A stretch of DNA of 64,000 bases from Pseudomonas brassicacearum (GTDB lineage: Bacteria > Pseudomonadota > Gammaproteobacteria > Pseudomonadales > Pseudomonadaceae), in NCBI RefSeq assembly GCF_003732225.1, contig NZ_MOBJ01000034.1:248001-312000 (forward strand), written 5' to 3'. Under the pieces are notes generated by a model that saw nothing but the letters and a program-made list of their open reading frames with translations, did not search any database and was not told where the DNA came from. Positions 34,084 to 42,708 of the stretch are shown here, one piece after another; position 1 is the stretch's first letter, and every line of letters begins with the position of its first letter. A program made the position numbers and the translations under genes.

Positions 34084-36534
34084 ATGGCCTCGCCAGCCCT
34101 TACATCTTTTCTTCCCCGGTTCGGCGTTGCCGCAGCAGTGGCCAGTGTGCTCAGCCTCACCGGTTGCCAGACCTGGAATACCCAGGACAGCCTGCCACCT
34201 ACCTCCGGTGTGCAACCGCTCAAAGGGCTGGCGCAGAATGTGTCAGTGCGCCGCAATGCCATGGGCATGCCGCTGATCGAGAGCAACACCTTCCACGACG
34301 CGCTGTTCACCCTCGGTTACGTACACGCCAGTGATCGCATCAGCCAGATGGTCACCCTGCGCCTGCTGGCCCAGGGTCGCCTGTCGGAAATGTCCGGCGC
34401 AGAAATGCTCGACGCTGACCGCTACATGCGCGCAGTCAACCTGAAGAAAAGCGCCGACGAGCTCTACAAAGCGTCCTCACCCCGCCTGCAACGCTTCTTC
34501 GAAGTCTATGCACGCGGAGTCAACGCCTACCTGTTCCGTTATCGCGACAAGCTGCCGTCAGACCTGGCCGCCACTGGCTACAAGCCGGAATACTGGAAAC
34601 CGGAAGATTCGGCGCTGATGTTCTGCCTGCTGAACTTCAGCCAGTCGGCCAACCTGCCGCAAGAAATCGCCTCGCTGGTGCTGGCGCAAACCGTCAGCAC
34701 TGACAAACTCGCGTGGCTGTCGCCGTCCTATCCGGATGAAAAGCTGCCACTGGCCGAAGCTGAAAAGCTTAAAGGCGTGAAGCTCAACGGTACGATTCCG
34801 GGCCTGACCGAACTCAGCAAAGCCGGCGACCAGTTGTCCGCGCTGAATCTGCTCGGCGCCACGGCGTCGAACAACTGGGCGATTGCCCCGCAGCGCAGCC
34901 GTAGCGGCAAAAGCTTGCTGGCCAGCGACAGCCAATTCCCGATTGGCGTGCCGTCGCTGTGGAGCTACGTACAAATTCGTGCGCCTAAGTACCAGGCTGC
35001 CGGAGTTTCCATTGCCGGTATTCCGATGGTCCTTGGCGGATTCAACGGCAAGGTGGCCTGGAGCATGACCGCGGTCATGGGCGATAACCAAGACCTGTTC
35101 CTCGAAAAGCTCAAGCGTCAGGGCAATGGCCTTGCCTACGAAGTCGCAGGCAAATGGCAACCGGCGATGGTTCGCAACGAAACCTACTTCGTCAAAGGTC
35201 AGCGGCCGATTCGCGAAGTCGTGTACGAAACCCGCCATGGCCCACTGCTCAACAGTGCCCAAGGCAGTGCACTGGGCAATGGTTTCGGTCTGGCATTGCA
35301 GATGCCGAGTTTAACGGACGACAAGAGCCTGGACGCCTTCTTCGACCTGTCCCGGGCACAAAGTGTTGAAAAAGCCTCGGACGCCAGCCGTGAGATCCGC
35401 GCCATTGCCTTGAACATGGTATTCGCCGACGCCAGCCACATCGGCTGGCAAGTCACCGGGCGTTTCCCGAACCGCCGCGAAGGTGAAGGTTTGCTGCCAT
35501 CGCCCGGCTGGGAAGGTCGTTACGACTGGGACGGCTATGCCGACCCGATGCTTCACCCTTACGACCAGGACCCGGCCCAGGGCTGGGTCGGTACTGCCAA
35601 CCAGCGGGTCATCCCCCACGGTTACGGCATGCAGCTGTCCAATTCCTGGGCCGCACCTGAGCGCGGCGAGCGTATCGCCGAGCTGGCGGGTGCCGGCAAG
35701 CACGACAGCCGCAGCATGATTGCCATGCAGTACGACCAGACCACGCTGTTCGCCGCCAAACTGAAAAAGATGTTTGAAGCACCGGGTATGTCCCAGCCAC
35801 TCAAACAGGCAATCAACGCGTTGCCAGCCGCTGAAGCCGGCAAAGCGCGCGAGGCGTTCGACCGCTTGATGGCGTTCGACGGCAAACTCGGCCCGACCTC
35901 GACCGATGCCGCGATTTACGAGTTGTTCCTGCAAGAGAGCATGAAGCAGATCTTCCTCGACGAACTCGGCCCGGAATCCAGCCCGACGTGGAAGGCCTTC
36001 GTCGCCAACGGAAAATTGTCCTACTCGGCCCAGGCCGACCATTTGCTGGGTCGCGAAGACAGCCCGTTCTGGGATGACATCCGCACGCCGCAGAAAGAAG
36101 ACAAACCGGCGATTCTCGCCCGCAGCCTGGCCGCGGCCATCACGGCCGGCGAGAGCCAGATGGGCGCCGACCACAAAGCCTGGCAGTGGGGCAAATTGCA
36201 CCACTACGAATGGAAAAACACCCGTGGCCAGACCGTGCGCGGTGCCATATCTGCCGGAGGTGACCACACCACGTTGAACGCTGCCGCCTACACCTGGGGT
36301 CAGGATTTCAACGTGACACTGGTGCCGGCGATGCGCTTCATTGTCGACTTTGGTCAGGCCGAACCGCTGATGGGCCAGAACGGCACCGGTCAATCCGGCA
36401 ACCCGGCCAGCCCGAACTATATAGACAGCATCGACCCGTGGCTCAAAGGCCAATACATGAGCTTGCCGATGCAACCGCAGAACTTCGACAAGGCGTATGG
36501 CAAAACGCGGCTGACGCTGGTGCCGGGCAAGTAA
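34084..36534 (+). CDS. quiP: Acyl-homoserine lactone acylase QuiP (penicillin acylase family)
   Basis: An 816-residue N-terminal nucleophile hydrolase made as a precursor: signal peptide with a lipobox-like LSLTGC (Cys28), alpha chain, spacer, and beta chain beginning at the nucleophile Ser262 in ATASNNWAIAP. Autocleavage would occur before Ser262. The whole sequence closely follows QuiP (PA1032), which cuts acyl-homoserine lactones and related acyl amides in the periplasm; NVSVRRNAMGMPLIE near residue 55 and QSGNPASPNY near the end are characteristic. It stands alone behind a REP cluster. Other Pseudomonas acylases (PvdQ, HacB) are less similar as I recall them. The native substrate may not be a signal molecule. 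Confidence 0.85.
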   Translation: MASPALTSFLPRFGVAAAVASVLSLTGCQTWNTQDSLPPTSGVQPLKGLAQNVSVRRNAMGMPLIESNTFHDALFTLGYVHASDRISQMVTLRLLAQGRLSEMSGAEMLDADRYMRAVNLKKSADELYKASSPRLQRFFEVYARGVNAYLFRYRDKLPSDLAATGYKPEYWKPEDSALMFCLLNFSQSANLPQEIASLVLAQTVSTDKLAWLSPSYPDEKLPLAEAEKLKGVKLNGTIPGLTELSKAGDQLSALNLLGATASNNWAIAPQRSRSGKSLLASDSQFPIGVPSLWSYVQIRAPKYQAAGVSIAGIPMVLGGFNGKVAWSMTAVMGDNQDLFLEKLKRQGNGLAYEVAGKWQPAMVRNETYFVKGQRPIREVVYETRHGPLLNSAQGSALGNGFGLALQMPSLTDDKSLDAFFDLSRAQSVEKASDASREIRAIALNMVFADASHIGWQVTGRFPNRREGEGLLPSPGWEGRYDWDGYADPMLHPYDQDPAQGWVGTANQRVIPHGYGMQLSNSWAAPERGERIAELAGAGKHDSRSMIAMQYDQTTLFAAKLKKMFEAPGMSQPLKQAINALPAAEAGKAREAFDRLMAFDGKLGPTSTDAAIYELFLQESMKQIFLDELGPESSPTWKAFVANGKLSYSAQADHLLGREDSPFWDDIRTPQKEDKPAILARSLAAAITAGESQMGADHKAWQWGKLHHYEWKNTRGQTVRGAISAGGDHTTLNAAAYTWGQDFNVTLVPAMRFIVDFGQAEPLMGQNGTGQSGNPASPNYIDSIDPWLKGQYMSLPMQPQNFDKAYGKTRLTLVPGK

Positions 36535-36542
36535 TGCGATGG

Positions 36543-36580
36543 GATCTGTGGCAAGGGAACTTGCTTCCTTGCCACAGATC
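36543..36580. repeat. Hairpin after quiP (terminator or single REP)
   Basis: GATCTGTGGCAAGG (36543-36556) is the reverse complement of CCTTGCCACAGATC (36567-36580), a perfect 14-bp stem with a 10-base loop, eight bases after the quiP stop. There is no long T run, so it may be a single REP-like unit that also stabilises or ends the quiP transcript. The rest of the 240-bp gap to 36774 holds the promoter region of the next operon; no exact promoter was fixed. Confidence 0.75.
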
Positions 36581-36774
36581 GCTCTACTTTGGTGCGGCAA
36601 ATTGTTCACGCCCGTTTTCGGGCACGATTCCTCTCCAGACGTGTCTTGAATCATCTTTTAAAACGCTTGTTCGGGACTCTGGTTCGGAAATTGCTACTTT
36701 CATAAGGTCTTACGCTTTCCAGTAACAATAATTCCGCGCCACAAGCGCTCAAATTGGTTCTTAGGGATTGAATA

Positions 36775-37554
36775 ATGAAAAAAGCATTGCTGACCCTTTC
36801 TGCACTGGCGTTGTGCATGGCCGCTGGTTCCGCACTGGCCAAGGAATACAAAGAACTGCGTTTTGGTGTTGACCCTTCCTACGCTCCGTTCGAGTCCAAA
36901 GCAGCCGACGGCAGCCTGGTGGGCTTCGACATCGATCTGGGCAACGCGATCTGCGCCGAGCTGAAGGTCAAGTGCAAATGGGTCGAAAGCGATTTCGACG
37001 GCATGATTCCGGGCCTCAAGGCCAATAAATTCGACGGTGTGATCTCTTCCATGACCGTCACCGAAGCCCGCGAAAAAGTCATCGACTTCTCCAGCGAGCT
37101 GTTCTCCGGCCCTACCGCACTGGTCTACAAGAAAGGCTCCGGCGTTTCTGACGTAGCCTCGCTCAAGGGTAAAAAGGTCGGCTACGAGCAAGGCACCATC
37201 CAGGAAGCCTACGCCAAGGCCGTGCTGGACAAGGCTGGCGTGACCACTCAGGCCTACGCCAACCAGGACCAGGTCTACGCCGACCTGACTTCCGGTCGTC
37301 TGGATGCCTCGATCCAGGACATGCTGCAAGCCGAACTGGGCTTTTTGAAGTCGCCACAAGGCGCTGCTTACGAAGTCAGCAAGCCGGTCAACGATCCTTT
37401 GCTGCCAGCCAAAACGGCTGTCGGTATCTCGAAAGGTAACAAAGAGCTCAAAGCCCTTCTCGATAAAGGTATCAAAGCGTTACACGATGATGGCACCTAC
37501 GCGACCATTCAAAAGAAACACTTTGGTGATCTGAATCTGTACAGCGGCAAATAA
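36775..37554 (+). CDS. Periplasmic basic/polar amino-acid-binding protein
   Basis: A 259-residue periplasmic binding protein (SBP family 3). The signal peptide (about 1-23, ending GSALAK) precedes the mature start LRFGVDPSYAPFESK. Conserved ligand parts are GFDIDLGNAICAEL (about 51-64), FDGMIPGLKANKFDGVISSM (about 75-94) and the family signature at the start of the mature protein. It resembles AotJ/HisJ/ArgT but is not a close copy of AotJ as I remember it, so arginine, ornithine, histidine or lysine could be the ligand. The gene leads an operon ordered binding protein, two permeases, AstE-like protein, ATPase. Confidence 0.9.
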   Translation: MKKALLTLSALALCMAAGSALAKEYKELRFGVDPSYAPFESKAADGSLVGFDIDLGNAICAELKVKCKWVESDFDGMIPGLKANKFDGVISSMTVTEAREKVIDFSSELFSGPTALVYKKGSGVSDVASLKGKKVGYEQGTIQEAYAKAVLDKAGVTTQAYANQDQVYADLTSGRLDASIQDMLQAELGFLKSPQGAAYEVSKPVNDPLLPAKTAVGISKGNKELKALLDKGIKALHDDGTYATIQKKHFGDLNLYSGK

Positions 37555-37559
37555 TGCCC

Positions 37560-37590
37560 GGCGCCCATCCTCGTGATGGGCGCTTTTTTC
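37560..37590 (+). terminator. Intra-operon hairpin (partial terminator)
   Basis: GCGCCCAT (37561-37568) pairs with ATGGGCGC (37576-37583), followed by six Ts. Lying between the binding protein and the first permease gene, it probably lets only part of the transcription through, giving an excess of the binding protein, as is common in such operons. Confidence 0.8.
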
Positions 37591-37612
37591 ACGTTATCAG
37601 GTCGCAGATTTT

Positions 37613-38341
37613 ATGTTCGAAGAGCTGTTACAAAACCTGGGGCTTTCTGCCTTCAGCTTGAAGGGCTTTGGCCCGCTGCTGATGCAAGGCACTTGGATGA
37701 CCATCAAATTATCGGTGTTGTCGCTGCTGGTGGCCGTGCTGCTCGGCCTGCTCGGCGCCACTGCCAAACTCTCCAGCGTCAAACTGCTGCGGGTTCCGGC
37801 CCAGGTCTACACCACACTGATTCGCGGCGTACCGGACCTGGTGTTGATGCTGCTGATTTTCTACAGCCTGCAAACCTGGCTGACCTCCCTGACCGACTTG
37901 ATGGAATGGGAATACATCGAAATCAACCCGTTCAGCGCCGGGGTCATCACCCTGGGCTTCATTTATGGCGCGTACTTCACTGAAACCTTTCGCGGCGCGA
38001 TCCTTGCCGTGCCCCGGGGTCAAGTCGAAGCCGCCACTGCCTACGGCCTCAAACGCGGCCAGCGGTTCCGCTTCGTGGTGTTCCCGCAAATGATGCGTTT
38101 CGCCCTGCCGGGCATCGGTAACAACTGGATGGTGATGCTCAAGGCCACCGCGCTGGTGTCGATCATCGGCCTCGCCGATCTGGTCAAAGCCGCTCAGGAC
38201 GCCGGTAAAAGCTCCTATCAACTGTTCTATTTCCTGGTGCTGGCGGCGTTGATCTACCTGCTGATCACCAGCGCGTCGAATTATGTCCTGCGCAGGCTTG
38301 AACGCCGTTATGCCGCCGGTGCCCGGGAGGCCGTACGATGA
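37613..38341 (+). CDS. Basic amino-acid ABC transporter permease (AotQ/HisQ-like)
   Basis: A 242-residue permease with about five membrane helices. The ABC coupling motif lies in EAATAYGLKRGQRFRFVVFP (about 140-159), and an early LIRGVPDLVLMLLIFY (about 72-87) is typical of HisQ/AotQ. The start is 58 bp after the binding protein gene, beyond the partial terminator; an AGG (37599-37601) upstream is a modest ribosome binding site. It overlaps the next permease gene by four bases. Confidence 0.92.
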   Translation: MFEELLQNLGLSAFSLKGFGPLLMQGTWMTIKLSVLSLLVAVLLGLLGATAKLSSVKLLRVPAQVYTTLIRGVPDLVLMLLIFYSLQTWLTSLTDLMEWEYIEINPFSAGVITLGFIYGAYFTETFRGAILAVPRGQVEAATAYGLKRGQRFRFVVFPQMMRFALPGIGNNWMVMLKATALVSIIGLADLVKAAQDAGKSSYQLFYFLVLAALIYLLITSASNYVLRRLERRYAAGAREAVR

Positions 38342-39048
38342 TCGAACTACTGCAGGACTACTGGAGACCGTTCCTTTACACCGACGGTTACCACATCACC
38401 GGTCTGGCCATGACCATGTGGCTGCTCAGCGCCTCGATCTTCATCGGCTTCCTGGTGTCTATTCCGCTGTCCATTGCCCGGGTTTCATCCAAACTTTATG
38501 TGCGCTGGCCGGTGCAGTTCTACACCTACCTGTTTCGCGGCACGCCGCTGTATATCCAACTGTTGATTTGCTACACCGGGATCTACAGCCTGGCCGCGGT
38601 CCGTGCGCAACCGGTGCTCGATGCGTTCTTTCGCGATGCGATGAACTGCACCATCCTCGCGTTTGCCTTGAACACCTGCGCCTACACCACGGAGATTTTC
38701 GCCGGGGCGATTCGCAGCATGGCCCACGGCGAAGTCGAAGCCGCGAAGGCCTACGGTCTGACGGGCTGGAAGCTGTATGCCTACGTGATCATGCCGTCGG
38801 CCCTGCGTCGCTCGTTGCCCTACTACAGCAACGAAGTGATCCTGATGCTGCATTCGACCACCGTGGCCTTCACCGCCACCGTCCCGGACATTTTGAAAGT
38901 CGCTCGCGACGCCAACTCGGCGACCTTCCTGACCTTCCAGTCGTTCGGCATTGCCGCGCTGATTTACCTGACCGTCACCTTTGCGCTGGTCGGCCTGTTC
39001 CGACTCGCCGAACGCCGATGGCTGGCGTTCCTTGGGCCGACTCACTAG
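38338..39048 (+). CDS. Basic amino-acid ABC transporter permease (AotM/HisM-like)
   Basis: A 236-residue second permease, HisM/AotM type. It shows TYLFRGTPLYIQLLICYTGI (about 62-81) and the coupling loop EVEAAKAYGLTGWKLYAYVI (about 131-150). The C-terminal helices include FQSFGIAALIYLTVTFALVG. It is coupled to the preceding permease by an ATGA overlap and is followed after 27 bp by the AstE-like gene. Confidence 0.92.
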   Translation: MIELLQDYWRPFLYTDGYHITGLAMTMWLLSASIFIGFLVSIPLSIARVSSKLYVRWPVQFYTYLFRGTPLYIQLLICYTGIYSLAAVRAQPVLDAFFRDAMNCTILAFALNTCAYTTEIFAGAIRSMAHGEVEAAKAYGLTGWKLYAYVIMPSALRRSLPYYSNEVILMLHSTTVAFTATVPDILKVARDANSATFLTFQSFGIAALIYLTVTFALVGLFRLAERRWLAFLGPTH

Positions 39049-39075
39049 CTCTCCAGCTTCAGGACACAAAAGCAA

Positions 39076-40194
39076 ATGCGCCACCAGATCCATGACCTGC
39101 TAGCCCCGCTGCCGGGCACTGCACGACAAATCCACAGTTTCCACTTCGGCCCAACCCAGGCCAAAGGCAAGATCTACATCCAGTCTTCGCTGCACGCCGA
39201 CGAAATGCCCGGCATGCTGGTGGCCTGGCACCTCAAGCTGCGTCTGGCGGAACTCGAAGCCGCCGGCCGTCTGCGCAGCGAGATCGTGCTGGTGCCGGTG
39301 GCCAACCCGATTGGCCTCGAACAGGTAGTGATGGACGTGCCACTGGGCCGCTACGAGCTGGAAAGCGGACAGAACTTCAACCGCTGGTTCGTGGACCTCG
39401 GTGAAGAGATCGGCAACGAGATCGAAGGGCAACTGAACGACGACCCGCAGCACAACCTTGAGCTGATCCGCAGCAGCCTGCGCAATGCGCTGGCTCGGCA
39501 AACCGCCAGCACTCAACTGCAATCCCAGCGCTTGACCTTGCAAGCACTGGCCTGCGATGCCGACATGGTGCTGGACCTGCATTGTGATTTCGAAGCCGTC
39601 GCGCACCTGTACACCACGCCCGAGGCCTGGCCACAGGTCGAGCCACTGGCACGCTATATCGGTGCAGAAGCCAGCCTGCTGGCCACCGACTCCGGCGGTC
39701 ATTCGTTCGACGAATGTTTCACCCTGGTCTGGTGGCAAATGCAGGAGCGCTTCGGTGAGCACTTCGACATTCCGCTGGGCAGCTTCTCGGTGACCGTCGA
39801 ATTGCGTGGTCAAGGCGACGTCAATCATCCACTGGCCAGCCTCGACTGCCAGGCGTTGATCGACTATCTGATTCATTTTGGTGCCATCGAAGGTGAAGCC
39901 GCGCCCTTGCCCGAACTGCCCTACCCTGCCACTCCGCTGGCCGCGGTAGAGCCGGTTGCAACCCCGGTCGGCGGTTTGCTGGTGTACCGCGTGCTACCCG
40001 GCGAGTATCTGGAGGCGGGACAGCTGATCGCCGAAATCATCGACCCGATCGGCGACCGTGTGACCCCGGTTCATTGCGCCAACGCCGGCCTGCTCTATGC
40101 CCGCTCGACCCGCCGGATGGCCACCGCCGGCATGGTGATCGCCCATGTTGCAGGCCTCGAAGCCTATCGCACCGGCTACCTACTTTCGCCTTGA
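39076..40194 (+). CDS. AstE/AspA-family protein of the transporter operon (AotO-like)
   Basis: A 372-residue protein of the succinylglutamate desuccinylase/aspartoacylase family (M14-like zinc deacylases). The zinc motif is seen in SSLHADEMPGML (His and Glu about 38-41), with DLHCD (about 168-172) as the probable third-ligand region. A C-terminal beta domain (about 290-372) has a lipoyl-like turn (GEYLEAGQLIAEIIDPIGD). The same position in P. aeruginosa aot operons is held by aotO. It may deacylate an imported acyl-amino acid or act on the transported substrate; not proven. Confidence 0.85.
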   Translation: MRHQIHDLLAPLPGTARQIHSFHFGPTQAKGKIYIQSSLHADEMPGMLVAWHLKLRLAELEAAGRLRSEIVLVPVANPIGLEQVVMDVPLGRYELESGQNFNRWFVDLGEEIGNEIEGQLNDDPQHNLELIRSSLRNALARQTASTQLQSQRLTLQALACDADMVLDLHCDFEAVAHLYTTPEAWPQVEPLARYIGAEASLLATDSGGHSFDECFTLVWWQMQERFGEHFDIPLGSFSVTVELRGQGDVNHPLASLDCQALIDYLIHFGAIEGEAAPLPELPYPATPLAAVEPVATPVGGLLVYRVLPGEYLEAGQLIAEIIDPIGDRVTPVHCANAGLLYARSTRRMATAGMVIAHVAGLEAYRTGYLLSP

Positions 40195-40207
40195 GGATGC
40201 ATGCCCC

Positions 40208-40972
40208 ATGTACAAACTGACCATCGAAGGCCTGCATAAATGCTACGGCACCCATGAAGTGCTCAAGGGTGTTTCGCTCAAGGCCAAGACCGGTGACGTG
40301 ATCAGCCTGATCGGCGCCAGTGGCTCGGGCAAAAGTACCTTTTTGCGCTGCATCAACTTTCTCGAACAACCCAACGACGGCGCCATGAGCCTGGACGGTC
40401 AAGCGATCCGTATGATCAAGGATCACCACGGCATGCGGGTGGCCGACGAATCCGAGTTGCAACGGATCCGCACCCGACTGGCGATGGTGTTCCAGCACTT
40501 CAACCTGTGGAGCCACATGACGGTGCTGGAAAACATCACCATGGCCCCGCGCCGGGTGCTGGGTGTCAGCAAGAAGGACGCAGAAGATCGCGCCCGGCGT
40601 TATCTGGACAAAGTTGGCCTCGCGGCCCGTGTGGCGGATCAGTACCCGGCATTTCTGTCAGGCGGTCAGCAACAGCGTGTCGCCATTGCCCGCGCATTGG
40701 CAATGGAGCCGGAAGTCATGCTGTTCGACGAACCGACCTCGGCGCTGGACCCGGAACTGGTGGGCGAAGTGCTCAAGGTGATCCAGGGGCTGGCCGAAGA
40801 AGGCCGAACCATGATCATGGTGACCCATGAAATGAGCTTTGCCCGCAAGGTATCCAATCAGGTGCTGTTCCTGCATCAGGGACTGGTGGAGGAAGAAGGA
40901 GCACCCGAAGACGTGCTCGGCAACCCGAAAAGCGAACGGCTGAAGCAATTCCTCAGCGGCAATCTCAAGTAA
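40208..40972 (+). CDS. Basic amino-acid ABC transporter ATPase (AotP/HisP-like)
   Basis: A 254-residue ATPase, the exact AotP length. Walker A GASGSGKSTFLRC (about 36-48), the family insert MVFQHFNLWSHMTVLEN, signature LSGGQQQRVAIARAL, Walker B VMLFDEPTSALDPELVG and H-loop MVTHEMSFA are all present. The ATG at 40208 has GAGGA ten bases upstream, overlapping the end of the AstE-like gene. It is the last gene of the operon. The argR regulator that follows aotP in P. aeruginosa is not here. Confidence 0.95.
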   Translation: MYKLTIEGLHKCYGTHEVLKGVSLKAKTGDVISLIGASGSGKSTFLRCINFLEQPNDGAMSLDGQAIRMIKDHHGMRVADESELQRIRTRLAMVFQHFNLWSHMTVLENITMAPRRVLGVSKKDAEDRARRYLDKVGLAARVADQYPAFLSGGQQQRVAIARALAMEPEVMLFDEPTSALDPELVGEVLKVIQGLAEEGRTMIMVTHEMSFARKVSNQVLFLHQGLVEEEGAPEDVLGNPKSERLKQFLSGNLK

Positions 40973-40988
40973 CACCGGCCCAGCTCTG

Positions 40989-41079
40989 TGTAGGAGCTGG
41001 CGAAGCCTGCGATCTTTTGGCGGTGCCGGGAATACCGAACATCAAGATCAAAAGATCGCAGCCTGCGGCAGCTCCTACA
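40989..41079. repeat. REP-type palindrome pair (family B)
   Basis: TGTAGGAGCTGGCGAAGCCT (from 40989) faces the arm ending GCCTGCGGCAGCTCCTACA at 41079, with GATCTTTT/AAAAGATC continuing inward. It follows the ABC transporter operon. Confidence 0.85.
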
Positions 41080-41095
41080 GGAAAATCGCTTTTCG

Positions 41096-41314
41096 TCAGG
41101 CAACCGGCGCGGGAGGCGGCTTATCCGGCAAGGTCGGTTCGCCAGGCTCGCCAGGTTCGGTCGGTTGTTCGTTCGGGGTATCGGGGTCGGGTTGACCTGG
41201 GATTCCGCCAGCCAGCGTGACAGGCGGATGGGCCAGCAATGACCAGGCCAGCAGGCCCACTTGATTGGGCTCAAGCCTTGCCAGTTCGGCACTTATTCGC
41301 GGATCGATCTTCAT
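41096..41314 (-). CDS. Small Pro-rich protein, unknown
   Basis: A 72-residue protein: a short helical N-terminus (MKIDPRISAELARLEPNQVG), a hydrophobic stretch LLAWSLLAHPPVTLAGG (about 23-39), then a Pro/Glu/Thr-rich tail (EPGEPGEPTLPDKPPPAP). The ATG at 41314 has AGGAG seven bases upstream, which supports translation. It is divergent from no neighbour and lies between a REP element and dcd. I do not recognise a family. Confidence 0.6.
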   Translation of the reverse strand: MKIDPRISAELARLEPNQVGLLAWSLLAHPPVTLAGGIPGQPDPDTPNEQPTEPGEPGEPTLPDKPPPAPVA

Positions 41315-41421
41315 GAAGCACTCCTGAGCGATGGCCCGATGCGCCTTGCGCGCATCGGAGCAGTACACCCCATAGAGTGTACGCCCGCTCAGGAATTCCA
41401 ACGGTTTGTCAGACGGCTGAC

Positions 41422-41988
41422 TCAGGCGCGCGGCAGGGTCACGCCACGCTGGCCCTGGTATTTGCCGCCACGGTCCTTGTAAGACACTTCACATTCTTCG
41501 TCAGATTCGAAGAACAGCATTTGTGCTACGCCTTCGTTGGCGTAGATCTTCGCCGGCAACGTGGTGGTGTTCGAGAATTCCAGGGTCACGTGACCTTCCC
41601 ACTCCGGTTCCAGCGGCGTGACGTTAACGATGATGCCGCAGCGAGCGTAGGTGCTCTTGCCCAGGCAGATCGTCAGCACGTTGCGCGGAATACGGAAGAA
41701 TTCGACGGTACGGGCCAGCGCGAAAGAGTTTGGCGGGATGATGCACACATCGCTTTTGACGTCGACGAAGCTCTTCTCGTCGAAGTTTTTCGGATCGACA
41801 GTTGCCGAATTGATGTTGGTGAACACCTTGAATTCATCGGCGCAACGCACGTCATAGCCGTAGCTCGATACGCCGTAGGAAATCAGCCGGTCGGAGCCTT
41901 CGCCACGCATCTGGCGCTCTACGAAGGGCTCGATCATGCCGTGCTCTTGCGCCATGCGGCGAATCCACTTGTCCGATTTGATGCTCAT
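41422..41988 (-). CDS. dcd: dCTP deaminase Dcd
   Basis: A 188-residue enzyme converting dCTP to dUTP for thymidylate synthesis. Conserved parts are SSYGYDVRCADEFKVFTN (about 41-58), LGKSTYARCGIIVNVTPLEPEWEG (split across about 108-131, with the catalytic Glu in the TPLEPEWEG part) and the C-terminal KYQGQRGVTLPR, which closes on the nucleotide. The length matches the homotrimeric Dcd. The start at 41988 (MSIKSDKWIRRMA) is the usual one. Confidence 0.97.
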   Translation of the reverse strand: MSIKSDKWIRRMAQEHGMIEPFVERQMRGEGSDRLISYGVSSYGYDVRCADEFKVFTNINSATVDPKNFDEKSFVDVKSDVCIIPPNSFALARTVEFFRIPRNVLTICLGKSTYARCGIIVNVTPLEPEWEGHVTLEFSNTTTLPAKIYANEGVAQMLFFESDEECEVSYKDRGGKYQGQRGVTLPRA

Positions 41989-42341
41989 GGCGGGTGTCCT
42001 GAATAGCGAGGTGGAAAAATTCTGTCCGGCATCTTACCGGGGCGCGCCGCCGGTTCAAAGTCCGGGGTACAATTCTCGCCGATCCCCCACGACTACCGGG
42101 CCTTCGCGGCAATACAGCGCACCGTCAGTCATGAAAACAGAGAAACCTTCGCAAAGACCATTGGCACGTTCAGGAAAAAGGGTTAAGGTGGCGTCACTGT
42201 GCTGCTTGTGTCACTGAGAATCTCTACACGATATGTTGAATTTCGATCCAACCATCTACAAGAATTTTTCCTGCTCTTTGCACTCAGTCTCGGCCAGGGT
42301 TCTTCCTGAGTCGCAGTTATCTTTGTTCAAGGAGTTACACC
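41989..42341. other. Gene-free region between dcd and the cold-shock gene
   Basis: About 350 bp with no supportable gene. The right part (about 42190-42341) is presumably the long 5' leader typical of cold-shock mRNAs, ending in CAAGGAG (42329-42335), a strong ribosome binding site. A TACAAT at 42068-42073 could be a -10 element, but no matching -35 was found. Confidence 0.5.
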
Positions 42342-42551
42342 ATGTCTAATCGCCAAACCGGTACCGTTAAGTGGTTCAACGATGAAAAAGGCTTCGGCTT
42401 CATCACTCCACAATCCGGTGACGACCTGTTCGTTCACTTCAAAGCTATCCAATCCGACGGCTTCAAAAGCCTGAAAGAAGGCCAACAGGTTTCTTTCGTC
42501 GCTACCCGCGGTCAGAAAGGCATGCAAGCTGAAGAAGTTCAAGTTATCTAA
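42342..42551 (+). CDS. CspA-family cold-shock protein
   Basis: A 69-residue OB-fold nucleic-acid chaperone. RNP1 KGFGFITP (about 17-24) and RNP2 DLFVHF (about 29-34) are intact and the N-terminal TGTVKWFNDEKGF is canonical. It binds single-stranded RNA/DNA and melts mRNA structure. AAGGAG lies seven bases before the ATG, and a terminator follows at once, so it is monocistronic. The long untranslated leader suggests post-transcriptional control. Several paralogues exist per Pseudomonas genome, so no symbol is given. Confidence 0.96.
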   Translation: MSNRQTGTVKWFNDEKGFGFITPQSGDDLFVHFKAIQSDGFKSLKEGQQVSFVATRGQKGMQAEEVQVI

Positions 42552-42567
42552 CTTGTCCTGATTTAGT

Positions 42568-42601
42568 AAAAAGCCCCGCCCTCAAAAGCGGGGCTTTTTT
42601 G
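42568..42601 (+). terminator. Rho-independent terminator after the cold-shock gene
   Basis: AAAAAGCCCCGC (42568-42579) pairs with GCGGGGCTTTTTT (42588-42600), with a short loop and a long T run, 17 bp after the stop. Confidence 0.92.
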
Positions 42602-42708
42602 TGCCCGAGTGTTTTTACCGGACCACACCAAATTTGGCGAGATTCTCATTCGCCCACTGAAGATTTACTCTAGAGAAAGCCTCAACACCCTCATCAGGAA
42701 GCGGCAAC

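Noticed and set aside
36775..40972. Naming the operon aotJQMOP outright
   Set aside because: The gene order fits, but the binding protein is not clearly AotJ and argR is absent, so only aot/his-like descriptions are given.
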